A stretch of 64,000 nucleotides of DNA from the NCBI RefSeq assembly GCF_003990445.1, contig NZ_REEZ01000011.1, positions 62,001 through 126,000 of the forward strand. The letters run 5' to 3'. A program made the position numbers and the translations under genes. Source of the stretch: Pararhodobacter zhoushanensis. GTDB lineage: Bacteria > Pseudomonadota > Alphaproteobacteria > Rhodobacterales > Rhodobacteraceae. The notes under the pieces are model-generated. The model searched no databases. It was not told where the DNA came from and saw only the letters and a program-made list of their open reading frames with translations. Below are positions 15,908-25,901 of this stretch, piece by piece (positions within the stretch are counted from its first letter, which is position 1; each line of letters opens with the position of its first letter).

Positions 15908-16918
15908 TCAGGCGCCCATGGCCACCAGCGCCGCCGCGCAATCCTTGATCGCGGTCTCGACCGGGACAAAGCGCATCCCCAGTTCTTGCTGTGCGCGGCT
16001 GGTGTCCAGCACGCGCCGCTCGCCAAGCATGGCTGCGCTCTCGCGCACATCGGCATCGACCAGACCCAGCAACCGGATCACCCAGTTCGGGGCCTCGCGC
16101 CGCACCAGTTTGCGGTCGGGATAGGTCTGTTGCAGCAGCCGCGCGATGTCGATCAGCCAGAGCGAGCCCGAAGCCCCCAGATACCGCCCGCCAATGCTGG
16201 CGTCCGTTTCCAGCGCCGCCAGATGCATGCGCGCGATGTCACGCACATCGGCGACGGGCAGGCCCATATGGGGCAGGGCGGGGTCTTTGCCGGACAAGAG
16301 CCGCCGGATCAGCGCAACCGACGACCCGAAGTTCCCGTCCAGCGGCGGGCCCAGCACCCAGCCCGGGTTGATCGTGCTCAGCGCCAGATCCCGGTCTCCG
16401 GCGATCTGCCAGGCAAGGCGTTCGGCGATGGTCTTTGACGCCTCATACGGCCCGATGCGCCGGTCGGCGGGATCGGTCCAGTCCTTCTCGGTCGCGGGTC
16501 TGCGGGCGCGCACCTGGCCCCAGACAGCGGCACAGGAGGAGGTCAGCACGACCCGCCGCACCCCGGCATCGGCCGCAGCGGTCAGCGCGCGGCGGGTGCC
16601 ATCGCGGGCGGGGGCAATGACCTCGTCGGCGTTGCGCGGGCGGGCGACTGGAAAGGGCGAGGCGGTGTGGATCAGCGCATCCTGCCCCGTCAGCGCCGCG
16701 CGCCAGCCGTCATCGCGGGTCAGGTCCAGCGCGGCGAAATCAAGCCGTTCGATGGCGCGAAAGCTTGACAGGAAGGGGGCGATGGCGGCGCGGACCTCAT
16801 CCGCGCGCTCAAGGTTGCGCAGCGAGCCGGTGACGCGATGCCCGGCCTCAAGCGCCTGCAACGCGATGTGTTTGGCAATGAAGCCCGAAACCCCGGTGAT
16901 GAAAGCCCGCTGTGCCAT
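15908..16918 (-). CDS. NAD(P)-dependent epimerase/reductase (extended SDR, dihydroflavonol-reductase-like)
   Basis: A 336-residue extended short-chain dehydrogenase. The N-terminal cofactor motif is TGVSGFIAKHIA (GxxGxxA). A TSSCAAVWG segment supplies the Ser, and the Tyr-x3-Lys is YEASKTIAE. The architecture and the NPGWVLGPP segment fit the 4-dihydroflavonol reductase/cinnamoyl-CoA reductase-like group, whose bacterial members reduce aldehydes or ketones. ATG 16918 has GGAG 6 nt upstream; the frame extends to 16963 but the inner start fits the Rossmann fold. Convergent with the MFS gene and downstream of mcd. Confidence 0.87.
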   Translation of the reverse strand: MAQRAFITGVSGFIAKHIALQALEAGHRVTGSLRNLERADEVRAAIAPFLSSFRAIERLDFAALDLTRDDGWRAALTGQDALIHTASPFPVARPRNADEVIAPARDGTRRALTAAADAGVRRVVLTSSCAAVWGQVRARRPATEKDWTDPADRRIGPYEASKTIAERLAWQIAGDRDLALSTINPGWVLGPPLDGNFGSSVALIRRLLSGKDPALPHMGLPVADVRDIARMHLAALETDASIGGRYLGASGSLWLIDIARLLQQTYPDRKLVRREAPNWVIRLLGLVDADVRESAAMLGERRVLDTSRAQQELGMRFVPVETAIKDCAAALVAMGA

Positions 16919-16952
16919 GCCGTCTCCGCTCGCGGCGTCCATGAAACGCGGA

Positions 16953-16976
16953 ACGCCGGGCAAAAGTGCCCGGCGT
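16953..16976 (-). terminator. hairpin between mcd and the reductase gene
   Basis: Perfect 10-bp stem ACGCCGGGCA / TGCCCGGCGT with a 4-nt loop, 23 nt after the mcd stop codon on the minus strand. The following tract is only weakly T-rich, so termination may be partial. Confidence 0.55.
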
Positions 16977-16998
16977 CCGGTCTTTGGTCAAGCGTTGC

Positions 16999-18672
16999 TC
17001 AGTCCAGAAGCCGCCGCGCGATGACCTGCGCCTGAATTTCGCCCGCACCTTCAAAGATGTTGAGGATGCGCGCGTCGCACAGGATGCGGCTGATGGTGTA
17101 TTCCAGCGCGAACCCATTGCCGCCGTGGATCTGCAACGCGTTATCCGCCGCCGCCCAGGCCACGCGCGCGCCCAGCAGTTTGGCCATGCCCGCCTCAAGA
17201 TCGCAGCGCTTGTCGTGGTCTTTCTGCCAGGCGCTGAAATAGGTCAGCTGGCGCGCCACCATGATTTCGACCGCCATCATCGCCAGCTTGTCGGCGACGC
17301 GGGGGAAGTTGATCAGCGCGCGGCCGAACTGCTTGCGGTCCTCGGCATAGCCCATGCCGACCTCAAGCGCGTTCTGCGCCACGCCGATGGCGCGGGCGGC
17401 GGTCTGGATGCGCGCACTCTCGAAGGTCTGCATGAGCTGTTTGAAGCCCTTGCCCTCTTCCCCGCCCAGCAGGTTCTCGCCCTTTACCTTGAAGCCGTCA
17501 AAACCCAGTTCGTATTCCTTCATGCCACGGTAACCCAGCACTTCGATCTCGCCGCCGGTCATGCCGGGGGTGGGGAAGGGCTCGGCGTCGGTGCCGGGGA
17601 TCTTTTCGGCCAGAAACATGCTCAGGCCGCGGTAATCCGTGGTGTTGGGATCGGTGCGCGCCAGCAGGGTCATCACATGGGTCCGCGCGGCATGGGTGAT
17701 CCAGGTTTTGTTGCCGGTGACTTCGTAATCGCCGCTGTCGGTCTTGACCGCGCGGGTGCGCAGGCTGCCCAGATCCGAGCCTGTGTTGGGTTCGGTGAAC
17801 ACCGCTGTCGGCAGGATCTCGGCCGAGGCGATGCGCGGCAGCCAGCTGGCTTTTTGTTCATCGGTGCCACCCGCGAGGATCAGCTCGGCGGCAATCTCGC
17901 TGCGCGTCCCCAACGAGCCGACCCCGATATAGCCGCGCGAGAGTTCCTCGGACACCACGACCATCGAGGCTTTGCTCAGACCAAAGCCGCCGAATTCCTC
18001 AGGGATGGTCAGGCCGAAGACGCCCATTTCCGCCAGCGATTCGATGATTTCCATCGGGATCAGCTGGTCCTTCAGGTGCCACTCATGCGCATAGGGCACG
18101 ACCTGTTCATCGGCAAAGCGGCGGAACTGGTCGCGGATCATCTCCAGCTCTTCGTCCAGCCCCGAGGCGCCAAAGGTCGCGCGGCCATGGTTGTCGCGCA
18201 TCAGGTCGACCAGACGCGCCCGTGCGGCAGGCGCGTTGCCCGCCAGAATGGGTTGACCGGCCAGCGGAGCCATGTCGGCAGGGGTCAGGCCGATGTCGCC
18301 GGGGCGCAGGATCTCGCCCTGCGTCATCGGGATACCGCCCAGGATCTGCGCCAGATATTCGCCGCAGCCGATCTGCAGGATCAGCGCTTCCATCTCGCCA
18401 AAGCGGCCCTCAGCGTTTAGCTTCTCCGCCCATGCGCCCATCTGCTTGATGCTTTCCACATAGGTCGCCAGCCACGCCAGCCCATGCGCGGCGCGCTGGT
18501 TCTGGTCGATCAGCTTTGCCTGCACCTTGCCGCCGTCACTGACCAGCGTGCGCAGACGCTCGGTCGCGGTGGCCAGCAGGGCGGCCAGCGGCGCTTGCAG
18601 GGCGGCGACATGCGACGTCAGGCCGTCCATCAGGGCGGTGTCTGCGGTCATGGTCTGTCCATCATGGGGCAT
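16999..18672 (-). CDS. mcd: (2S)-methylsuccinyl-CoA dehydrogenase (ethylmalonyl-CoA pathway)
   Basis: 557 residues: an acyl-CoA dehydrogenase of about 380 residues preceded by a helical extension of about 165 residues. That layout and length are characteristic of Mcd, which converts (2S)-methylsuccinyl-CoA to mesaconyl-CoA during acetyl-CoA assimilation. FAD/substrate motifs include TAVFTEPNTGSDLGSLRT and TGNKTWITHAART, and the C-terminus NIFEGAGEIQAQVIARRLL carries the catalytic Glu. ATG 18672 follows AAAGGAG. The family assignment rests on length and architecture; another extended acyl-CoA dehydrogenase cannot be fully excluded. Confidence 0.75.
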   Translation of the reverse strand: MPHDGQTMTADTALMDGLTSHVAALQAPLAALLATATERLRTLVSDGGKVQAKLIDQNQRAAHGLAWLATYVESIKQMGAWAEKLNAEGRFGEMEALILQIGCGEYLAQILGGIPMTQGEILRPGDIGLTPADMAPLAGQPILAGNAPAARARLVDLMRDNHGRATFGASGLDEELEMIRDQFRRFADEQVVPYAHEWHLKDQLIPMEIIESLAEMGVFGLTIPEEFGGFGLSKASMVVVSEELSRGYIGVGSLGTRSEIAAELILAGGTDEQKASWLPRIASAEILPTAVFTEPNTGSDLGSLRTRAVKTDSGDYEVTGNKTWITHAARTHVMTLLARTDPNTTDYRGLSMFLAEKIPGTDAEPFPTPGMTGGEIEVLGYRGMKEYELGFDGFKVKGENLLGGEEGKGFKQLMQTFESARIQTAARAIGVAQNALEVGMGYAEDRKQFGRALINFPRVADKLAMMAVEIMVARQLTYFSAWQKDHDKRCDLEAGMAKLLGARVAWAAADNALQIHGGNGFALEYTISRILCDARILNIFEGAGEIQAQVIARRLLD

Positions 18673-18835
18673 GGGCGGCTCCTTTGAATGCTGGTGCAGC
18701 GATAGCTTTTTCGCAGTCGCAGCGCAACAATAATTCAACGAGATGCTGTGTTTCGCATGAAAGTGTCGCGCCCATTTTTGCCGTGCAGCCGGTTTTGCCG
18801 CGCGCTAAGACGATGCCGGCATAAGGATTTCTGAC

Positions 18836-19606
18836 ATGGATACCATCGTCGCGGGCCTCCCGCTCTGGGCATTTCTTGCGGCCTGCGCGGTCACGCTGTT
18901 CGCCGGTTTCGTCAAAGGTGCGATCGGTTTTGCCATGCCGCTGATCCTGATCGCGGTGCTGCCGTCCTTCATGTCAGCGCAAACCGCGCTGGCCGCGCTG
19001 ATCCTGCCGGTGCTGGCGTCAAACTTGCACCAGTCGCTACGGCAGGGGATGGCCCCCGCCTTGGCCTCGGGGCGCAAGTTCTGGCGGATCATTCTGGCGA
19101 CGATGGTGGGCATCGTGATCTCGGCCCCCTTTGTCGTGGTGCTGCCGCAGCAGATCCTGTTCTTGCTGCTGGGCGTCGCGGTCTTCGGCTTTGCGCTGCT
19201 GCAACTGAGCGGCTGGTCGCCCGACATCCCGCCCGGTCGCCGCAACATCATCGAGCTGGGCACCGGGCTGATCGGCGGGCTTTACGGCGGGATCGCGGGC
19301 ACCTGGGGTCCGCCCGCCATCGTCTATCTGCTGGCCGCCAAGGTCGAAAAGACCGAGATGGTCCGCGTGATGAGCGTGATCTTCACCATGGGCGCGGTGG
19401 TGCTGACGCTGGCGCATCTGCGCTCGGGCGTGCTGAACGCGGTGACGATCTGGCTGTCGGCGGCAATGCTGGTGCCTGCGGGGCTGGGCATGGCGCTGGG
19501 CTACCGCGCGCATGACGTCATGGATCAGGCGCGCTTTCGCCGCTACACGCTGATCCTGTTGCTGCTCAGCTCGCTTAACCTGCTGCGCCGGGGGATCTTT
19601 GGCTGA
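18836..19606 (+). CDS. TauE/SafE family sulfite/anion exporter
   Basis: 256 residues with about eight membrane spans and the two family repeats, each beginning with a Gly-rich motif: FAGFVKGAIGFAMPL near residue 22 and GLYGGIAGTWGPP near residue 148. Members export sulfite, sulfoacetate or related small anions. There is no sulfur gene nearby, so the substrate is open. Its last 32 bp overlap the 3' end of the convergent DUF3859-like gene. Confidence 0.9.
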   Translation: MDTIVAGLPLWAFLAACAVTLFAGFVKGAIGFAMPLILIAVLPSFMSAQTALAALILPVLASNLHQSLRQGMAPALASGRKFWRIILATMVGIVISAPFVVVLPQQILFLLLGVAVFGFALLQLSGWSPDIPPGRRNIIELGTGLIGGLYGGIAGTWGPPAIVYLLAAKVEKTEMVRVMSVIFTMGAVVLTLAHLRSGVLNAVTIWLSAAMLVPAGLGMALGYRAHDVMDQARFRRYTLILLLLSSLNLLRRGIFG

Positions 19607-20192
19607 GCAATGACAGCAGCGCGTCGCCCTGACAGAGCTGCGCGAGGGCAGGGAGTTCGGCGGGCGTGGTCACGGTGAACAGCACCGAGAACAGCAGCTC
19701 GCCCCCGGCCTCGGCAGTAAAGGTCCACTCGCCGGGTTGCAGCTCTTCGGTCGTGTCGAACTGGAAGAACACGGTGTCGATGGTGCCGACCACCAGCGAA
19801 CCGGTCCAGCTTTGCGAGGTCGTCGCACTGGGCGGCATCGGCGGGTGCGTGACGGTGTAGTGCGTCGGCAGCACCATTCCGGGGGCCAGCGACGGGTCCG
19901 ATAGCTGATAGCGCACGCCAAAGCCCAGACCGATCACGGCAGGGGCCGCGTTGCCTTGCGCGACCATCTCGACCGGGCTGTCAGGCACATGCACCCAACC
20001 CGCCATCGTATCGGGGGCAGGGCGGCGGTCGCCTTCGGGCGGCGCGCAGAACAGGCCCGGGGTCAGGTTCTGCACTCGCGGTGACACGGTCCCCATCGGC
20101 TGCGCGATGGCCACTGCGCCAAACAGGCAAAGCCCCGCAACCAGTGCGGGGCCTGCCAGAGCGTAGAGCGACCGTGCCAAGGGCTTAGCCAA
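19575..20192 (-). CDS. exported protein, probable DUF3859 family
   Basis: 205 residues: an N-terminal hydrophobic segment ([16 protein letters not shown]), then a beta-rich domain with [31 protein letters not shown] and [12 protein letters not shown], which resembles the DUF3859 family of Rhodobacterales. The start is a TTG that overlaps the pckA stop region by 8 nt, implying translational coupling; the exact start is uncertain. The C-terminus overlaps the convergent TauE gene by 32 bp. Function unknown, probably periplasmic. Confidence 0.7.
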   Translation of the reverse strand: MAKPLARSLYALAGPALVAGLCLFGAVAIAQPMGTVSPRVQNLTPGLFCAPPEGDRRPAPDTMAGWVHVPDSPVEMVAQGNAAPAVIGLGFGVRYQLSDPSLAPGMVLPTHYTVTHPPMPPSATTSQSWTGSLVVGTIDTVFFQFDTTEELQPGEWTFTAEAGGELLFSVLFTVTTPAELPALAQLCQGDALLSLLSQRSPGAAG

Positions 20193-21783
20193 TCGCAGCC
20201 GCTTTCACGTCGTCGTCGATATAGGGCACGTATTGCGCGAAGTTCTCGCTGAACATGCTGACCAGCTTCTTGGCCTGCGCGTCATACGCCGCCGGATCGG
20301 CCCAGGTGCTGCGCGGGTCGAGCAGTTTGTCTTCGACGCCGGGGCAGGACACCGGAACCTCGAAGCCAAAGTTCGCATCCTTGCGGAACGCGCCCTTGGT
20401 CAGCGAGCCGTTCAGCGCGGCGGTCAGCAGCGCGCGGGTTGCCTTGATCGGCATCCGCTTGCCGGTGCCGAAGGCGCCGCCGGTCCAGCCGGTGTTGACC
20501 AGCCAGCATTCCGAGCCGAACTCGGCGATCTTGGCTTGCAGCAGCTTGCCGTAGACCTCAGGACGACGCGGCATGAAGGGCGCGCCAAAGCAGGTCGAGA
20601 AGGTCGGGGTCGGCTCGACAATGCCGCGCTCGGTGCCCGGCGTCTTCGAGGTGAAGCCCGACAGGAAGTGATACATCGCCTGCGCCGAGGTCAGCCGCGC
20701 GATCGGCGGCAGAACGCCGTAGGCGTCGCAGGTCAGCAGGATCACGTTCTTGGGGTGACCGCCAAGGCCGTTGTCCGACGCGTTCGAGATGAAATCGAGC
20801 GGATAGGCGCAACGCATGTTCTCGGTCAGGCTGCTGTCTTCAAAGTCCAGATCCAGCGTTTCGGGATCGAAGACCATGTTCTCGACCACGGTGCCGAATT
20901 TGGTCGTGGTCGCGTAGATTTCCGGCTCGGCCTCGGCCGACAGGTTGATCGTCTTGGCGTAGCAGCCACCTTCAAAGTTGAAGATGCCCTTTTCCGACCA
21001 GCCATGCTCGTCATCGCCGATCAGCGTGCGCGAGGGGTCGGCCGACAGCGTGGTCTTGCCGGTGCCCGACAGGCCAAAGAAGACGGCGGCGTCATCGGGA
21101 TCGCCAATCGCGTGGTTGGCCGAGCAGTGCATCGCCATCACGCCCTTGCCGGGCAGGATGTAGTTGAGCAGCGTGAAGACCGACTTCTTGTTCTCGCCGG
21201 CGTATTCGGTGTTGGCGATCAGGATGATCTTGCGGTCGAAGTTCAGGGTGATGACCGTGTCGCTGCGGCAACCGTGACGCTCGGGATCAGCCTTGAACGA
21301 GGGGCAGTTGATGATCGTCCATTCGGGCACGAAGCTGTCGAGCTCTTCACGCGAAGGGCGGCGCAGCAGGTGGCGGATAAACAGGCCATGCCACGCCAGC
21401 TCGGTCACGACACGCACGTCAAGACGATGATCGGCATCGGCACCGCCGAACAGGTCTTGAACGAAATAGTCGCGGCCCGCCATATGGGCGATCATGTCGT
21501 CATAGAGACGATCGAAAGCCTCGGGGGTCATGGGGCGGTTGTTGTCCCACCAGATGGTATCTTCCACCGACGGGGTGCGCACGACGTGCTTGTCCTTGGG
21601 CGAGCGGCCAGTGAACTGGCCGGTCGTCACGAGGAACGAGCCGCCCTTGCCCAGCGTCCCTTCGCCACGATCAAGTGCGGCTTGCACCAGCGCGGGTTCG
21701 ATCAGGTTATAGGCAACCGAACCCAGTCCGGTAATGCCCTGATCTTCGAGCCGTTGAGTGGGGTTGACGCGTCCTGCAGTCAT
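20185..21783 (-). CDS. pckA: phosphoenolpyruvate carboxykinase (ATP)
   Basis: 532 residues, the normal length, starting at [12 protein letters not shown] (AAGGAG 8 nt upstream). It has the ATP-type signatures: [26 protein letters not shown], the kinase-1a P-loop [11 protein letters not shown] and the metal/adenine segment around [21 protein letters not shown]. It converts oxaloacetate to PEP, committing four-carbon acids to gluconeogenesis. The gene is divergent from chvI, an arrangement conserved in many alphaproteobacteria where ChvI-type regulators can influence pckA. Confidence 0.97.
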   Translation of the reverse strand: MTAGRVNPTQRLEDQGITGLGSVAYNLIEPALVQAALDRGEGTLGKGGSFLVTTGQFTGRSPKDKHVVRTPSVEDTIWWDNNRPMTPEAFDRLYDDMIAHMAGRDYFVQDLFGGADADHRLDVRVVTELAWHGLFIRHLLRRPSREELDSFVPEWTIINCPSFKADPERHGCRSDTVITLNFDRKIILIANTEYAGENKKSVFTLLNYILPGKGVMAMHCSANHAIGDPDDAAVFFGLSGTGKTTLSADPSRTLIGDDEHGWSEKGIFNFEGGCYAKTINLSAEAEPEIYATTTKFGTVVENMVFDPETLDLDFEDSSLTENMRCAYPLDFISNASDNGLGGHPKNVILLTCDAYGVLPPIARLTSAQAMYHFLSGFTSKTPGTERGIVEPTPTFSTCFGAPFMPRRPEVYGKLLQAKIAEFGSECWLVNTGWTGGAFGTGKRMPIKATRALLTAALNGSLTKGAFRKDANFGFEVPVSCPGVEDKLLDPRSTWADPAAYDAQAKKLVSMFSENFAQYVPYIDDDVKAAAIG

Positions 21784-22134
21784 TTGATCGCTCCTTAGCC
21801 TTGCCGCGTGGCTTGGAAATAGAAAAAACCCGGACCAGCCCCCTGCCTTGGGCGTTCCGGCGACTGGTCTCCTCAACCGTCATGTGGCCTATATCATGGC
21901 GATTTCGCGGAGGAACAGGACACATTTCCCCCTTTAGCGCCAACATGGCCGTGTTAACGCAAACTGTCGCAGCCAATCGGAACGCGATGTGCCGATAAGC
22001 GAATTCTTCACCCAAAGCGCGCTATTTTGGACTCAGTGCGTCACGCACTCTTGACTATTCAGTTGATTCTCTACGCGGAAAACACCACAATGATTAACAA
22101 AAAAGACCATTGAGCAGCATACAAGGACAGGCAA
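21784..22134. promoter_or_regulatory. pckA/chvI divergent promoter region
   Basis: A 351-bp gap. It holds an inverted repeat AGTGCG-TCA-CGCACT at 22035-22049, immediately followed by TTGACT (22051-22056), a plausible -35 for the chvI operon; I could not assign a clear -10. The 90 bp before chvI are AT-rich. I recognise no coding sequence or riboswitch here. Confidence 0.5.
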
Positions 22135-22836
22135 ATGTCAAAGATAGCCCTTGTCGATGACGACAGGAACATCCTGACGTCGGTGTCGATCTCGCTTGAA
22201 GCCGAAGGCTTCGAGGTCGAGACCTACAACGATGGTCAGTCAGCGCTGGACGCGTTCAACCGCAAATTGCCGGATATGGCCGTGCTGGACATCAAGATGC
22301 CCCGCATGGACGGCATGGAGCTGCTTCAGCGCCTGCGCCAGAAGACGCAGATGCCGGTTATCTTCCTGACCTCCAAGGATGATGAGATCGACGAGGTGCT
22401 CGGCCTGCGCATGGGGGCGGACGATTACGTCAAGAAACCCTTCTCGCAGCGCCTGCTGATCGAACGGATCCGCTCGCTGCTGCGCCGTCAGCAAGCGGTC
22501 GAAACCAACGAGGTCGGCACGACCGAAGACACCAAGGTCATGACGCGCGGCTCGCTGTCGATGGACCCGCTGCGCCACGCCGTGACGTGGAAGGGCATGG
22601 ATGTCACGCTGACCGTGACCGAATTCCTGCTGCTGCAGGCGCTGGCCCAGCGTCCTGGCTTTGTGAAAAGCCGCGACCAGCTGATGGACGTGGCCTATGA
22701 CGATCAGGTCTATGTCGATGACCGCACGATCGACAGCCATATCAAGCGCCTGCGCAAGAAAATGCGCTCGGTCGACGAAGACTTCTCGTCCATCGAAACG
22801 CTTTACGGTATTGGCTACAAATACAACGAAGCCTGA
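22135..22836 (+). CDS. chvI: response regulator ChvI
   Basis: A 233-residue OmpR-type regulator: receiver domain (1-120) with acidic pocket DDD at 8-10, phospho-acceptor Asp52 (VLDIKMP) and the conserved Lys in DDYVKKPF, then a winged-helix DNA-binding domain (about 135-230; [21 protein letters not shown] and [12 protein letters not shown]). It forms the ChvG-ChvI envelope/acid-stress system that controls cell-surface and metabolic genes in alphaproteobacteria. It is the first gene of the operon running to HPr. Confidence 0.95.
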   Translation: MSKIALVDDDRNILTSVSISLEAEGFEVETYNDGQSALDAFNRKLPDMAVLDIKMPRMDGMELLQRLRQKTQMPVIFLTSKDDEIDEVLGLRMGADDYVKKPFSQRLLIERIRSLLRRQQAVETNEVGTTEDTKVMTRGSLSMDPLRHAVTWKGMDVTLTVTEFLLLQALAQRPGFVKSRDQLMDVAYDDQVYVDDRTIDSHIKRLRKKMRSVDEDFSSIETLYGIGYKYNEA

Positions 22837-22879
22837 GTTTCAGGTACGCCCACGATAACACAAGGCGGTGGGGGCATAG

Positions 22880-24574
22880 GTGAGCACGCAGACCGGGGTA
22901 CCCGGCGCTGAAGTCGTCCTTGGGGACGATTGGGTTCGGCCGCAGAGCGCGGTCGATACGGAAGTACGCATTCACCGTGCCCGCCGTGGGTTGTTCTCGA
23001 TCTTTCACTCGCCTCTGGCGCGAAAGATCATCCTGTTCAATATGCTTGCGCTTGTGTTGCTGGTGGCGGGGGTGTTGTTTACCAACCCTTTCCGCGACTC
23101 GCTGGCGCGTCAGCACGAACTGGGACTGGTCTCGCAGGCCGAGGCGATCGCCGATGTCATGGGCGCGCTGCCCGCGCTGTTGCCCGGTCAGCCGGGCTAT
23201 GCCAGCGTTGAGGCGCGGCGCGCGCGGGTGCAGGCCGTCGACGGCCTGACCCTGAACACCGAGACCGAGGTTCTGGTGCTGGCCAGCGACAGCACCATCG
23301 AGACGGCGCGCCGGGGCACGGGCACCCGCAGCGCCGGCGATCTGGATGAGGGCAGCGCCCCGCACACGCTGATCTCGGACACGCTGGACGCTATCTGGTC
23401 CGCCATGTCCGCCGTCGTGCCGGGCGACCGATCACCGCAGCCGGACCCTGCCACCCTGCTGGCCGATCTGCACGCCGAAGCGATGAGCGGGGTTTCCTCG
23501 AGCCGCGTTCTGCGTCTGGATGACGGTTTCCGCATGCTCGCCGCCGCCCCGGTTCTGCAAGACGGGGTGCCGGTCGGTGTGGTGATCATGCAGCAGATCC
23601 CCGCGGCGATAGAGAACATGCTGCGCTCCGAGCGCGAGCAGGTCTTGCAGATGTTCATTGTCGCGCTGTTGGTGTCGGTCGGCCTGTCGCTGGTGTTGGC
23701 CTCGACCATCGCCAACCCGCTGGCCGATCTGGCCACTGCCGCCGAACTGGGCCGCGACAAGAACGCCCGCCGCATGTCGCCGGGCCGCGTACGTATCCCC
23801 GATCTGGCCGGTCGTCCTGATGAGATCGGCCGCCTGTCGGTCGCCATGCGCGGCATGGTCACGGCGCTGTATGACCGCATCGACGCCAACGAACAATTCG
23901 CCGCCGATGTCGCGCATGAGATCAAGAACCCGCTCGCCTCGCTGCGCTCGGCCGTCGGCACCCTGCGGGTCGCCAAGCGCGAAGATCAGGTCAACCGCCT
24001 GCTCGAAGTGATCGAGCATGACGTGCGCCGTCTCGACCGGCTGATCTCGGACACCTCGAACGCCTCACGCCTCGACAGTGAGCTGGTCAAGGAAGAGGAA
24101 GAAACCTTCAACCTGTGCAAGACGCTGGAAAACCTCTCGCAACATCTGGGGCAGGAGGCCGAGGCGAAGGGCGTCGAATTCATCAGCGAACTGCCGCGCG
24201 AAGCCATCCTGATCCAGGGGCTTGAAGCGCGTCTGGCGCAGGTCTTCGTCAACCTGATCACCAACGCGATTTCCTTCTGCAATGAGGGCGACGCCGTGCG
24301 CATCTGGGCGCGCAAACGCGAAAACCGCGTGCTGGTGGTGGTTGAGGATACCGGGCCCGGCATCCCCGACGCGGCGCTGTCCAAGGTGTTCAAGCGGTTC
24401 TATTCCGAACGCTTGCAGGATTTCGGCAACCATTCCGGCCTTGGGCTGGCGATCTCCAAGCAGATCGTCGAAGCGCATGGCGGGGTGATCTGGGCCGAGA
24501 ACATCCGCCCGACCAACGCCGACCGCAATTCGCCGCCGCTGGGGGCTCGTTTCGTCGTCGGCTTGCCGCTGTGA
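22880..24574 (+). CDS. chvG: sensor histidine kinase ChvG
   Basis: 564 residues. A cytoplasmic N-terminus is followed by membrane span 1 (about 50-68), a periplasmic sensor region (about 70-250), span 2 (about 255-275), HAMP, a HisKA domain with the phospho-His346 (DVAHEIKNPL), and a HATPase domain with N box (VNLITNAISF), G1 (DTGPGIPD) and G2 (SGLGLAISK). It phosphorylates ChvI. The start is GTG at 22880, 43 nt after chvI. The stop overlaps the hprK start as GTGA. Confidence 0.95.
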   Translation: MSTQTGVPGAEVVLGDDWVRPQSAVDTEVRIHRARRGLFSIFHSPLARKIILFNMLALVLLVAGVLFTNPFRDSLARQHELGLVSQAEAIADVMGALPALLPGQPGYASVEARRARVQAVDGLTLNTETEVLVLASDSTIETARRGTGTRSAGDLDEGSAPHTLISDTLDAIWSAMSAVVPGDRSPQPDPATLLADLHAEAMSGVSSSRVLRLDDGFRMLAAAPVLQDGVPVGVVIMQQIPAAIENMLRSEREQVLQMFIVALLVSVGLSLVLASTIANPLADLATAAELGRDKNARRMSPGRVRIPDLAGRPDEIGRLSVAMRGMVTALYDRIDANEQFAADVAHEIKNPLASLRSAVGTLRVAKREDQVNRLLEVIEHDVRRLDRLISDTSNASRLDSELVKEEEETFNLCKTLENLSQHLGQEAEAKGVEFISELPREAILIQGLEARLAQVFVNLITNAISFCNEGDAVRIWARKRENRVLVVVEDTGPGIPDAALSKVFKRFYSERLQDFGNHSGLGLAISKQIVEAHGGVIWAENIRPTNADRNSPPLGARFVVGLPL

Positions 24575-24993
24575 GCGCGGCCAATCTCCACGCCTCGGCG
24601 GTGGCCTTTGGCCCCGCGCGCGGTGTGTTGATTCTGGGGCCCTCGGGGGCGGGAAAATCGCGGCTGGCACTGGCGCTGATCGGCTGCGGCGCGCAGTTGG
24701 TCGCCGATGATCAGGTCTTCCTTGCCGCCGATAACAACGCCCTCTTTGCCCGCGCTCCGCGCAGCACCGAAGGGCTGATTGAAGCGCGCGGTCTGGGTCT
24801 GGTGCGGCTGCTCGCCCGCCGGTTGGCGCGCATCGTGGTGGCCGTTGACCTCGCGGTGCCAGCCGCGCGCATGCCCGAGGCGCAGACGCGGACATTGGCC
24901 GGGGTCACGATAGAGTGTCTTCCGGGTCGCCCGGATGGCTCTTTCGCCCGCGCCCTGACACATTATGTGCTGACGAAACGGACTCAAGGCTGA
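24571..24993 (+). CDS. hprK: HPr kinase/phosphorylase (short alphaproteobacterial form)
   Basis: 140 residues corresponding to the catalytic domain only: Walker A GPSGAGKS (residues 23-30) and ADDQV near residue 50. The N-terminal domain found in Bacillus HprK is absent, as is usual in alphaproteobacteria. It phosphorylates HPr on the regulatory Ser and links carbon status to transcription. The GTG start overlaps the chvG stop; the rapZ start follows 3 nt after its stop. Confidence 0.93.
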   Translation: MSAANLHASAVAFGPARGVLILGPSGAGKSRLALALIGCGAQLVADDQVFLAADNNALFARAPRSTEGLIEARGLGLVRLLARRLARIVVAVDLAVPAARMPEAQTRTLAGVTIECLPGRPDGSFARALTHYVLTKRTQG

Positions 24994-24996
24994 CGG

Positions 24997-25896
24997 ATGC
25001 AAGATTCTCCCCCTCCCATGCGCGTCGTGATGGTTACCGGCCCGTCGGGTGCCGGGCGGTCCTCGGCGATCAACGCGCTTGAGGATCTGGGTTTTGAATC
25101 CATCGATAACCTGCCGCTGTCGCTGATCCCGCGCCTGCTGGACGGACCGCCCCTGCCGCGCCCGCTGGCACTGGGACTGGATGCGCGCAACCGCGACTTC
25201 TCATCCGAAGCGCTGATCGAGCTGGTCGACCGGCTGCACCGCTTGCCGGGCGTGGCCTCGGATCTGCTGTATCTGGATTGCGACGCCGACACGCTGGTGC
25301 GCCGCTATTCCGAAACCCGCCGCCGCCACCCGCTCAGCCCTGAGGGCGCGCCGATGCAGGGGATCGAGCACGAGCTGGAGCTGCTCCAGCCGGTACGCGA
25401 GCGCGCCGATGTGCTGATCGACACGACCAGACTGACCCCGCACCAGCTGCGGGCAGAGATCTCGCAATGGTTCGCCCCGCGCGACGGGCGGCCGATGTCG
25501 CTGGCGATCCAGAGCTTTTCGTACAAACGCGGGCTGCCGCGCGGCGTTGATATGGTGTTCGACTGCCGGTTTCTGGCCAACCCGCATTGGGTGCCCGAGC
25601 TGCGCGACAGGGATGGCCGTGACCCGGCGGTCGCCGAACACGTTGCCGCCGATCCGCGGTACGACGATTTCTTCGAACGCGTGCGCGGGCTGATTTCGTC
25701 GCTGCTGGATGCGTTTGTCGATGAGGGGAAGACCTCGCTCACCATCGCTTTTGGGTGTACGGGGGGAAAACACCGTTCTGTTGCACTTGCAGAAAAAATG
25801 TCGCGGGTGCTTGCAGAGCAGGGCTGGCGAGTGTCAAAGAGACACAGGGAGCTGGATCGGCGCGGCCTTATGGCGGGCCCCGGGAAGCAAAGGTAA
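24997..25896 (+). CDS. rapZ: RapZ/YvcJ-family nucleotide-binding protein
   Basis: A 299-residue P-loop protein with [19 protein letters not shown] (Walker A at 15-22), SIDNLPLSL and the C-terminal [17 protein letters not shown] segment, all standard for the RapZ/YvcJ family. In enterobacteria RapZ senses glucosamine-6-phosphate and guides RNase E. In alphaproteobacteria the role is less clear, but the gene is constantly placed between hprK and the PTS genes, pointing to carbon or cell-envelope precursor sensing. Confidence 0.93.
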   Translation: MQDSPPPMRVVMVTGPSGAGRSSAINALEDLGFESIDNLPLSLIPRLLDGPPLPRPLALGLDARNRDFSSEALIELVDRLHRLPGVASDLLYLDCDADTLVRRYSETRRRHPLSPEGAPMQGIEHELELLQPVRERADVLIDTTRLTPHQLRAEISQWFAPRDGRPMSLAIQSFSYKRGLPRGVDMVFDCRFLANPHWVPELRDRDGRDPAVAEHVAADPRYDDFFERVRGLISSLLDAFVDEGKTSLTIAFGCTGGKHRSVALAEKMSRVLAEQGWRVSKRHRELDRRGLMAGPGKQR

Positions 25897-25901
25897 CGGG
25901 C

